64,000 bases of DNA, from assembly GCA_027257055.1 (NCBI GenBank), contig JAPVLO010000959.1, positions 124,001 through 188,000 of the forward strand, in the 5' to 3' direction. Below, piece after piece: positions 1-17,509 of the stretch; position 1 is the stretch's first letter, and the number at the start of each line of letters is the position of its first letter. The notes under the pieces were generated by a model. It was not told the origin of the DNA. It made no database searches and saw only the letters and a program-made list of their open reading frames with translations. Origin of the DNA: Cephalopachus bancanus. Its lineage: Eukaryota; Chordata; Mammalia; Primates; Tarsiidae. The position numbers were made by a program, and so were the translations under genes.

Positions 1-180
1 GGCGCTCAGTGACCCTGGAGCCTGATCACCTTTGTGACCTCATCTTCATTAAAATGTATCCCAGCCACTCTGAGCTGCCTTCTGCCCCCTCTGTTTCTCG
101 TAAGCCCTTGGACCTTTGAAGTTACTGCACTTCTACTTAACAAGCTGACACCACTGTTGCTCATTCATTCCTGTTCATTC

Positions 181-465
181 TTTTTTTTTTTTTTTTTTTT
201 TGAGTTGGAATCTCACTCTGTCATCCAGACTGGAGTGCAGTGGCCGAGACTCGACCTGCTGGGCTCCAGTGATCCTTCCGCCTCAGCCTTCCAAGTAGCT
301 GGAACTACAGGCGCGCACTACCATGCCTGGCTAGTTTTTTGATTTATTGTAGAGATGAGGTCTCGCCAAGTTGCCCAGATGGGTCTTGAACCCGCGGGCT
401 CAGGCAGTCCACTCACCTCAGCCTCCCAAAGCGCAGGATTATAGGCTGAACCACTGAGCCCGGCT
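181..465 (-). mobile_element. Alu-type SINE, lineage-specific
   Basis: Starts with a T-tail and GAGTTGGAATCTCACTC and ends CCACTGAGCCCGGCT. A short internal deletion removes part of the right-arm hairpin. Confidence 0.9.
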
Positions 466-480
466 ATTCCCGTTCATTCT

Positions 481-784
481 TTTTGTTTTGTTTTGAGACA
501 GTGTCTTACTCTGTTGCCTAGGCTGAAGTGCAGTGATGTGGCCATAGCTCACTGCAGTCTTAAACTTCTGGGCTCAAGTGATCCTCTTGCCTCAACCTCC
601 CCCAAGTAGCAGGGACTATAGGCGTGTGCCACCATGCCTGGCTAATTTTTTTTTTAATTTTTTTGTAGAGACAAGGCCTTTCTTTCTTGCCCAGGCTGCT
701 CTTGAATTCCTGACTTCAAACGATCTTCCCACCTCAGCCTCCCAAAATGTTGAGATGACAGGCGTGAGCCACCACACCCAGCCT
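481..784 (-). mobile_element. AluJ-like SINE
   Basis: GAGACAGTGTCTTACTCTG start and GTGAGCCACCACACCCAGCC end; lacks the lineage-specific changes. Confidence 0.9.
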
Positions 785-1013
785 GTTCTTTAGGTCTTAG
801 CTAAAGTGTCATTTCCTCCAGGAAACTGCTTCTGTGCCTTTTGCTCCTGCTGTTAGAGCATAAGGGACTCTAGTGGGACTCTTGAAGGACAAAAAGGGCC
901 TGAGGCATATGTCATCAGCATCACCCAACCCAGCGCCTGCACATGGGTCATGTGATTGGTGGGATGGCTTCCCTGTGGCGGAACTGACATCTGCTTCTCC
1001 ACCCTCCCCACAG

Positions 1014-9759
<8,746 letters not shown>

Positions 9760-9904
9760 AGAGGTTCTCTCCACCTGCTGTTTGGACATTCCTGCCCACC
9801 CCCTTGCTGTCATCCTCCCTCCCCCCCACCACCTTCTTGGCCACCTAAGTTTGCCTTCCACGGGTAGGATTCTCATTATTTGTTCTGGCCTCCTTGGATT
9901 TAAC

Positions 9905-9910
9905 AATAAA
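9905..9910 (+). terminator. SNRNP70: SNRNP70 polyadenylation signal
   Basis: AATAAA lies 146 bases after the stop codon, followed by a TG/T-rich stretch, giving a short 3' UTR with cleavage expected near 9925-9940. Confidence 0.85.
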
Positions 9911-10182
9911 ATTAATTTCCTGTTGATAACGGTTTCCTCCTCACTGGTCTTAGTATCTTCTCCAGAAGGTTGACGTCTGATCTGTTAGCTCTTCCTTGGT
10001 TTATTTTCTCGGGCACACTTAGAACTTGAACTTTAGGACCCAAGGCTGAGGCTGTGCCCAGGACACCAGAGCTGTTTGATGTGGGGTGAGGAGGCCTCTG
10101 TAAGGCTTCCTGATCCCTTGCTTTGCAGCCTTTTTTTTTTTTTTCAACCTCTTCCACATGGTTCTTGGGGCTTTTCTTTTTT

Positions 10183-10470
10183 TCTTTTTTTTTTTTTGAG
10201 TTGGAGTCTCACTCGGTAGCCCAGACTGGAGTGCAGTGGCCGCTCCTGGCCACTGCAGCCTCGACTTGCTGGGCTCTGGCGATCCTTCTGCCCCAGCCTT
10301 CCAAGTAGTCGAAATTACAGGCATGCGCTACCACGCCCGGTTGATTTTTTGATGTATTGTAGAGGTGAGGTCTTGCTGCCCAGGCGGGTCTCGAACCTGC
10401 GGACTCAGCAATCCACTCACCTCAGCCTCCCAAAGGTGCGGGATTACAGGCTGAGCCACCAAGCCCGGCT
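10183..10470 (-). mobile_element. Alu-type SINE, young
   Basis: GAGTTGGAGTCTCACTCGG to GAGCCACCAAGCCCGGCT. Confidence 0.92.
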
Positions 10471-10547
10471 TCTTGGGGCTTTTCATATCCTGCCTTGGTG
10501 GGAGGCACTGGGTTATAGAAGGAGACTAGATTATTCAGGGGAAGCTG

Positions 10548-10941
10548 CAACTTTGTATGAAAGGGAAGCCGCTGTCTGTGACAGCAGACACGGATCAACT
10601 TTGTATGAAAGGGAAGCCGCTAGCCGGGCTCGGTGGCTCAGCCTGTAATCCCGCACCTTTGGGAGGCTGAGGTGAGTGGATTGCCTGAGCCCGCAGGTTT
10701 GAGACCCGCCTGGGCAGCGAGACCTCATCTCTACAATAAATCAAAAAATCAGTTGGGCGTGGTAGCGCATGCCTGTAATTCTGGCTACTCAGAAGGCTGA
10801 GGTGGAAGGATCGCCCGAGCCCAGCAGGTCGAGGCTGCGGTGGCCGGGAGCGGCCACTGCACTCCAGTCTGGGCGACAGAGTGAGACTCCAACTCAAAAA
10901 GAAAGAAAGGGAAGCCACTGTCTGTGACAGCAGACACGGGT
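10548..10941 (+). repeat. 48-bp tandem duplication with a SINE inserted in the second copy
   Basis: A 26-base block (10548-10573) and a 22-base block (10574-10595) are followed by a second 26-base block (10596-10621), then a SINE, then the second 22-base block (10920-10941). The SINE is flanked by a 15-bp target duplication GAAAGGGAAGCCGCT (10607-10621) and GAAAGGGAAGCCACT (10905-10919). The tandem duplication therefore predates the insertion. Confidence 0.85.
10622..10904 (+). mobile_element. Alu-type SINE, young
   Basis: Perfect right-arm hairpin at 10840-10857; 15-bp target duplication at 10607 and 10905. Confidence 0.93.
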
Positions 10942-11038
10942 CCTGCGGCCTCCCAAAGTTCTGGGTTTGCTTTTTAATGGCCTCAATCTAATCATTCAAC
11001 TAAAATACCCAGGCATTTTAAGAAAAAAACCAAAAAAC

Positions 11039-11334
11039 AGCCAAGTGCAGCAGCTCATGGCTATAATCCCAGCACTTTGAGAGGCTGAATCGAGAAGATT
11101 GCCTGAGCTTAGGGGTTCGAGACCAGCCAGGGCAACTTGGTGAGACCTCATCTCTACAATAAATCAAAAATTTAGTTGGGCATGGTGGCACACACCTGTA
11201 GTTCCAGCTACTAGGAAGGCTGAGGTGGAAGGATCGCCAGAGCCCAGCTGGTCGAGGCTACAATGGCCATGAGCATGCCACTGCACTCCAGCCTGGGCAA
11301 CAGCGAGACTCTGACTCAAAAAAAAAAAAAAAAA
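11039..11334 (+). mobile_element. Alu-type SINE, intermediate
   Basis: Left arm still has AATCCCAGCACTTTGAGAGG; right arm CAATGGCCATGAGCATGCCA; A-tail. Confidence 0.9.
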
Positions 11335-11339
11335 ACTCC

Positions 11340-12040
11340 ACAAGATAAAAAATCTGATCCTGGAAGAAATGATTTAGGAATAAAGTGCCTCTGGTTAGTA
11401 TGTTTTCATGGATAGCTATTGCAACAAGACTTCTGATACTGGCAAAGAAGAACCAATTTTGGACTCAGTAATGAACAGACAAGTTATATAAAGTCTGGAC
11501 AAGATATATGGCAAACACAAAAGACACTGGAGAGCAACTAGTGTTGACCAGACGTGAAGGGGTGTGCTCAAGAAGAGGAGAAAAACGCACATTGGTGTGT
11601 TTCATCCTTAAGTTTTGCCTTTTCCTTAAGGACAGCCAGCAATTACTATGGAGGAGTAGACTGTCAGAAGGGGCGGTCTTCCACTGGGCTGGATGGGTTC
11701 ACTGAGGCTCAGCCAGGCAGCTGGGAGTTGACAAAGTCTCAGATCGGAGGGCACTGAGCTCCCAAGCCTACATGCAACCTTCCCTAGAGGTATTTGCCAC
11801 TCCTAAGAGGCTCGTCATTGCAAGACACCCAAGGGCTCCAGAGTTGAACACAGATTTCAGCAAGCATGCTGTTCTGGGGGAGATGTGTTGGGTTCAAGGC
11901 CCACTATGGTGGAATGGCCTTGCTCAGGACGCCACAGTCATGGAGTAAGGCCATAGGTGCAGGGGTTAGGCTATGAGCCTAGAACCATACCTCACTGGGA
12001 TTTCAGCAATCTGCCAGCCAGAAGAAAACCTTTAGAAGAA
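11340..12040. other. Intergenic sequence, not identified
   Basis: Unique-looking, AT-moderate DNA between SINEs. Its 3' continuation (12040-12260) resembles L1, so this may be more of the same old element. No exon or open frame of note is supported. Confidence 0.4.
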
Positions 12041-12260
12041 AGTAACATTCAGAGCCTCCACACATGCTATGATCTTTAGTACACCGTACTCAGCATCTAC
12101 TCAAATTACCAGGCATGCTAGAAAGGACAAATTGCTGAAAACCAGGAAGAAAAGAAACAATAGAAACAGATCCAGATGTGATGCAGATGTTGGAGTTGTC
12201 AGGGACTATGGTATGTAACCAAATAAGGAAAAGATAAAGAATTTGAACAGACCTGGAATT
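12040..12260 (+). mobile_element. Old L1 fragment, 5' piece
   Basis: The text around GAAACAGATCCAGATGTGAT and the following GTTGTCAGGGACTATGG resembles the region upstream of ORF1 in old L1 elements, from memory of the consensus. The piece continues after a block of three inserted SINEs at 13137-13200. Heavily diverged and non-coding. Confidence 0.5.
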
Positions 12261-12545
12261 TTTTTTTTTTTTTAAGTTGGCATGTCACCCAGGCTGGACT
12301 GTAGTGGCACAATCGCAGCCACTGCAGCCTCGACCTGCTGGGCTCAGTCAATCCTTCCACCTCAGCCTTCTAAGTAGCTGGAATTACAAGTGTGCATCAT
12401 GACTCCTGGTTAGTTTTTTGATTTATTGTAGACATGAGGTCTCGCCATGTTTCCCAGGCTGGTCTGAACTCCTGGGCTTGGGCAGTCCCCTTGCCTCAGC
12501 CTCTCAGAGTGCTTGGATTACAGGTATGAGCCACTGCACCCAGCC
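12261..12545 (-). mobile_element. Alu-type SINE, older form, inserted in L1
   Basis: T-tail then AAGTTGGCATGTCACCCAGG, ending CCACTGCACCCAGCC. Confidence 0.88.
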
Positions 12546-12569
12546 AAATATAGACTATTGGAAAAGTTT

Positions 12570-12845
12570 AGCCGGGAGTTTAGTTTAGTTTGGGAGGCTG
12601 AGGTGAGTGGACTGCCTGAGCTCGCGGGTTCGAGACCTGCCTGGGCAGTGAGACCTCATCTCTATAATAAATCAAAAAATCAGCCGGGCGTGGTAGCACG
12701 CACCTATAATTCTGGCTACTCGGAAGGCTGAGGCGGAAGGATCGCCGGAGCCCAGCAGGCAAGGCTGCAGTGGCCGGGAGCGGCCACTGCACTCCAGTCT
12801 GGGCGACCGAGTGAGACTCCAGCTAAAAAAAAAAAAAAAAAAAAG
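12570..12845 (+). mobile_element. Alu-type SINE, young, rearranged 5' end
   Basis: The first 40 bases are replaced by GGGAGTTTAGTTTAGTT; the rest is young, with a perfect right-arm hairpin at 12770-12787. Confidence 0.9.
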
Positions 12846-12847
12846 GT

Positions 12848-13136
12848 TAGCCGGGCTCTGTGGCTCAGCCTGTAATCCCGGCTTTGGGAGGCTGAGGTGA
12901 GTGGATTGCCTGAGCCCGCGGGTTCGAGACCCGCCTGGGCAACTTGGCGAGACCTCATTTCTACAATAAATCAAAAACTAGCCGGGCGTGGTAGCGCGCA
13001 CCTGTAGTTCCAGCTACTTGGAAAACTGAGGCGGAAGGATCGCCGGAGCCCAGCAAGTCGAGGCTGCGGTGGCCGGGAACAGCCACTGCACTCCAGTCTG
13101 GGTGACAGAATGAGACTCCGACTCAAAAAAAAAAAG
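12848..13136 (+). mobile_element. Alu-type SINE, young
   Basis: Perfect T-arm-like hairpin at 12918-12934; ends GACTCCGACTC plus A-tail. Confidence 0.93.
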
Positions 13137-13480
13137 AAAATGTTAAATGGAAATTCTAGAATTGGGAAACACAATAACTGAAATCAGTAGAGGGATTTAG
13201 TAGTTGGTGAGACACTAGATAACCAGAAGTCGTCTTTATCAACACTAGAAGTGCTAAGAAAGATAAACTTGGGCAAACTTTATCGAAAGAGACATCTCAC
13301 AGCCGTTTTAGAAAGTTGACTGGGGACATACTTCACTAAAATGAAGGATTTAAAGGAGAAAACTGGATTAAACTCAGGAAAGCAGTGGAGGGAAGTTCTA
13401 GAACGGTAGCTTCTAGAGAGCAGTTGGTCCAGATTGGGGTAAGAAAATTAGTTTCCAAGAAGTTTTGAGACAAAAAGAAG
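13137..13480 (+). mobile_element. Old L1 fragment, continuation
   Basis: ATGGAAATTCTAGAA followed by ACACAATAACTGAAAT matches the same region of old L1 elements further downstream, so the SINEs at 12261-13136 were inserted into this L1. After about 13200 the similarity is no longer clear. Confidence 0.5.
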
Positions 13481-13488
13481 ATTTCAAG

Positions 13489-13785
13489 CCGGGCTCGGTG
13501 GCTCAGTCTGTAATCCCAGCACTTTGGGAGGCCGAGCCGAGTGGATTGCCTGAGCCCGCAGGTTGGAGACCAGCCCGGGCGACTTGGCAAGAACTCGTCT
13601 CTCAATAAATAAAAAATTAGCCGGGCATGGTAGCATGTGCCTGTAGTTCTGGCTACTTGGAAGACTGAGGCAGAAGGATCGCCGGAGCCCAGCAGATCGA
13701 GGCTATGGTGGCTGTGAATGTGCCACCACTGCACTCCAGCCTGGGTGACAGAATGACTCCAACTCAAAAAAAAAAAAAAAAAAAA
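13489..13785 (+). mobile_element. Alu-type SINE, intermediate
   Basis: GCCGGGCTCGGTGGCTCAGT start; right arm GGTGGCTGTGAATGTGCCAC. Confidence 0.9.
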
Positions 13786-14047
13786 GATTCCGTGAAATAG
13801 CTGTTGTGTTGCAGACTCTAAAAGAAACAACGTGGGAAAAGAAAGATAACAAAGGTACAAAAAACCACAGAAGCAGCAAGAAACTGTTGGAGAAAGGAAA
13901 TGTAATCACAACAGTAATTGTGATCCACAGTAAACAATATGTAAGTAGATATAATGCGAGCACTTGCTTGATTGAACTAAAAGCTGCTACCCTGAAAATG
14001 ATCATGAGAAGAGGGGAACGGTAGGAAGAGTAGAAAACTAACATGTT

Positions 14048-14200
14048 TAGCCGGGCGCGGCAGCGTGCGCCTGTAATTCCGGCTACTCGGAAGGCAGAGG
14101 TGGAAGGATCGCCAGAGCCCAGCAGGTCGAGGCTGTGGTGGCCGGGAGTAGCCACTGCACTCCAGTCTGGCGATAAAATGAGACTCCAACTCAACAAAAA
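14048..14200 (+). mobile_element. Alu-type SINE right arm only
   Basis: Starts at the linker end GCCGGGCGCGGCAGCGTGC, with the young right arm GGTGGCCGGGAGTAGCCAC. Confidence 0.88.
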
Positions 14201-14298
14201 CCAAACAAACAGAAAACTAACATGTAATCAGATACATCTAAATGATAAATCAGCAAACAGCATGTTACTCAGCAACTCTGAAGCAACTCTCAGAGTAG

Positions 14299-14615
<317 letters not shown>

Positions 14616-14678
14616 GCAAGTTCCCTCTACGTCCTCTTTTCTTCCCTCTACGTCCTCTTTTTAAAAACACTCTTCCCA

Positions 14679-15010
14679 GCCGGGCTCAGTGGCTCAGCCT
14701 GTAATCCTGTGCCTTGGGAGGCTGAGGTGAGTGGATTGCCTGAGCCCGTGGGTTTGAGACCCGCCTGGGCAACTTGGTAAGACCTCATCTCTACAATAAA
14801 TCAAAAAAAAAAAAAAAAAAAAATAGCTGAGTGTGGTAGCAGGCGCCTGTAGTTCCAGCTACTCAGAAGACTGAGGTGGAAGGATCGCTGGAGTCCAGCA
14901 GGTCGAGGCTGCGGTGGCCGGGAGCGGAGGCTGCGGTGGCCGGGAGCGGCCACTGCACTCCAGTCTGGGCGACAGAGTGAGACTCCAACTCAAAAAAAAA
15001 AAAAAAAAAA
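14679..15010 (+). mobile_element. Alu-type SINE, young, with a 22-bp internal duplication
   Basis: GAGGCTGCGGTGGCCGGGAG plus CG is duplicated at 14905-14926 and 14927-14948 in the right arm. Confidence 0.92.
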
Positions 15011-15041
15011 TTTAAAAATAAAATAAAAAAACACTCTTCTC

Positions 15042-15606
15042 AGCTGGGCGTGGTGCCTCAAGCCTGTAACCCCAGCACGTTGAGTGGCTGAGGCAAGAGG
15101 ATTGCCTAAGCTCAGGGGTTGCCTGAGCAACTTGGTGAGACTTCATCTTTACAATAAAAAAATAGCCGAGCTCGGTGGCTCAGCCTGTAATCCCGCACCT
15201 TTGGGAGGCTGAGGTGAGTGGATTGCCTGAGCCCGTGGGTTCGAGACCCGCCTGGGCAGCGAGACCTCATCTCTACAATAAATAAATTTAAAAAATCAGC
15301 CGGGCGTGGTAATGCATGCCTGTAGTTCCAGCTACTTGGAAGGCTGAGGCAGAAGGAACGCCGGAGCCCAGCAGGTTGAGGCTGCGGTGGCCGGGAGCAG
15401 CCACTGCACTCTAGTCTGGATGACAGAGTGAGACTCCAACTCAAAAATAAATAAGTCGGGCATGGTAGCACATGCCTGTAGTTCCAGTTACTTGGAAGGC
15501 TGAGGTAGAAGGATCACCTGAGCCCAGCAGGTCGAGGCTGTGGTGTCCGTGAGTGTGCCACTGCACTCCAGCGTAGGTGACAGAGTGAGACTCCAACTCA
15601 AATAAA
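15042..15606 (+). mobile_element. Older Alu-type SINE split by a young SINE
   Basis: Left arm 15042-15166 (shortened), young insert 15170-15445, right arm 15447-15606 (GTCGGGCATGGTAGCACATG). Confidence 0.88.
15170..15445 (+). mobile_element. Alu-type SINE, young, nested
   Basis: GCCGAGCTCGGTGGCTCAGC start; inserted in the A-rich linker of the older copy. Confidence 0.9.
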
Positions 15607-15627
15607 TAAGCATAAAAACTCTCTTCT

Positions 15628-15905
15628 CAGCCAGGTGCAGTGGCTCATGCCTATAATCCCAGCTCTTTGGGAGGCTGAGGTGAGAGGATTGCCTGGCCGA
15701 CTTGGTGAACCCTCATCTCTACAATATATCGAGAAAAATTAGCCGGGCATGACGGTGTGTGCCTGTAGTTCCAGCTACTTGGGAGGCTGAGGTGGAAGGA
15801 TCGCCTGAGCCCAGCAGGCCGAAGCTGTGGTGGCTGTGAGCGTGCCACTGCACTCCAGCCTAAGCCACAGACTGAGACTGAGACTCGGACTCTAAAAATA
15901 AAAGA
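15628..15905 (+). mobile_element. Alu-type SINE, intermediate, left arm shortened
   Basis: GCCAGGTGCAGTGGCTCATG start; right arm GGTGGCTGTGAGCGTGCCAC. Confidence 0.88.
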
Positions 15906-16640
15906 AAATAAAAATGCTCTTCTCATGGGTTCTAGCACCTGGATTTCCCCTACCTTTCTGGCTATTATTTGCCATCTTTCTGATGCTAAGAGTTTTGGGG
16001 ACTAGTCTTAGGTTCTCTTAATTCTGTATTTGCTTGTCCCCTGCATTCTTTTCCACTCTTAGGACTTTATTTATTCCCTCTGCCCCGATTCTCCAAAGTG
16101 CCTGCAGGCCAGATGGCTCTTCTGAGCCTAGACCTAGATCTCCTCTACCCTTGGGTTCTGCACAGGCTCCTCAAATTCAAAATGTCCAGTGTCCCTCCAG
16201 CATAGACCAACTCCCCTCTCCTGCCTCCCAATCCCCACTGACGGCTGAGCGCCAAGACTCTCGACACTTGCCATGCCTGTCCACCTCCCCTCCGGGCCTG
16301 GGGTCGGTGCCAGCCACCACCTTGGCGATTGCTTTGATGGTCTCCTAACGTGGCCGATTGCTTCCCAGCTTGTTCCCTTCCAATCCAGTCTCCACAGCGG
16401 CCACAGTGATCTTAACATACAAGTTGGAGTATCACATTTGATTCTTGGGAGATTGCGTGAAGTTCAAAGTCCAGAATATGCATATGCCAACACGTGAGGC
16501 CAGGCATAAGTTGGATCCTACCAGCCTTTTCACCTTCATCGTAAATCAGTCCCACTCTGCTCCCCAGCCGCGCGGTGCCTTCTGGGTGATGGGGGTAACC
16601 CACGTGTGGCAAGCAGGGCACAAAGAGATGCACACAGGGA
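15906..16640. other. Intergenic unique sequence upstream of LIN7B
   Basis: No exon is supported. The second half (16330-16580) resembles the L2 LINE 3' region; the first half is unassigned. Confidence 0.4.
16330..16580 (+). mobile_element. L2-like LINE fragment
   Basis: CCAGTCTCCACAGCGGCCA then AGTGATCTTAACAT, followed by a diverged copy of the TCAAAGTCCA region, has the order of motifs of the 3' part of L2 elements. Assigned from memory, diverged. Confidence 0.4.
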
Positions 16641-16645
16641 TTCCT

Positions 16646-16934
16646 TTTTTTTTTTGAGTCGGAGTCTCACTGTCGCCCAGGCTGGAGTGCAGTGACATGC
16701 TCACGGCCACCGCAGCCTCCACCTGCTGGGCTCAGCCGATCCTTCTGCCTCAGCCTCCCGAGTAGCCGGAGCTACGGGCACGCGCAGACATGCCGGCTAA
16801 TTCTTTGATTGACTGTAGAGACGGTATCTCGCCAAGTTGCCGAGGCTGGTCTCGAACCCGTGGGCTCAAGCAATCCTCTCACCTCGGCGTCCCAGAGTGC
16901 AGGGATTATCGGCGTGAGCCCCCGCGCCCGGCCG
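16646..16934 (-). mobile_element. Alu-type SINE, CpG-rich lineage form
   Basis: GAGTCGGAGTCTCACTGTC to GAGCCCCCGCGCCCGGCC. Confidence 0.9.
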
Positions 16935-16954
16935 CAAACGGGGATTCTTTTTAT

Positions 16955-17240
16955 TTTATTTTTTTGAGATGGAGTCTCACTCTGTCGCCCAGACTGGAGT
17001 GCAGTGGCCGCTCCCGGCCACCGCAGCCTCGATCTGCTGGGCTCCGGCGATCCTTCCGCCTCGGCCTTCCGAGTAGCCGGAAACAGGCGCGCGCTACCAC
17101 GTCCGGCTAATTCTTTGATTGACTGTAGAGACGACGTCTCGCCAAGTTGCCCTGGCGGGTCTCGAACCCGCGGGCTCAGGCAATCCACGCACCTCAGCCT
17201 CCCAAAGGCGCGGGATTACAGGCTGAGCCACCGAGTCCGG
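16955..17240 (-). mobile_element. Alu-type SINE, young
   Basis: Perfect right-arm hairpin at 17004-17021 and T-arm-like hairpin near 17155; close upstream of the LIN7B CpG island. Confidence 0.93.
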
Positions 17241-17269
17241 CGCAAACCGGGATTCTTTACGGGACAGAC

Positions 17270-17509
17270 AGTCCGGACCTGCGACCTGCGACCTCGGGCT
17301 CCCCTCGCAGACACGACAGGCCGACCGCGGGAGGGCAGGGCCGCCCGACGCGCGCCGCCGCGGGTCGGGGAGGCCGCGGCGCCGGGGAGCGGAGTGCACG
17401 CCCGCCGCGCCTCCGCAGGGGGCGCCCGCCGCCCGGGCGTGGCCTCGCGCGGCCCCGCCCTCCTCGCCGGCGACGGGGCAGGCGGGCGGCGGGCGGCGGT
17501 GGCGCCGCC
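17270..17509 (+). promoter_or_regulatory. LIN7B: LIN7B CpG-island promoter
   Basis: Very CpG-dense sequence without a TATA box lies directly upstream of the LIN7B start codon and extends through exon 1 and intron 1 to about 18250. The exact transcription start cannot be read from the sequence. Confidence 0.65.

Noticed and set aside
12918..12934. A tRNA gene, suggested by the T-arm-like hairpin
   Set aside because: No acceptor stem, anticodon arm or D-arm fits around it, and the same sequence recurs in every young SINE.
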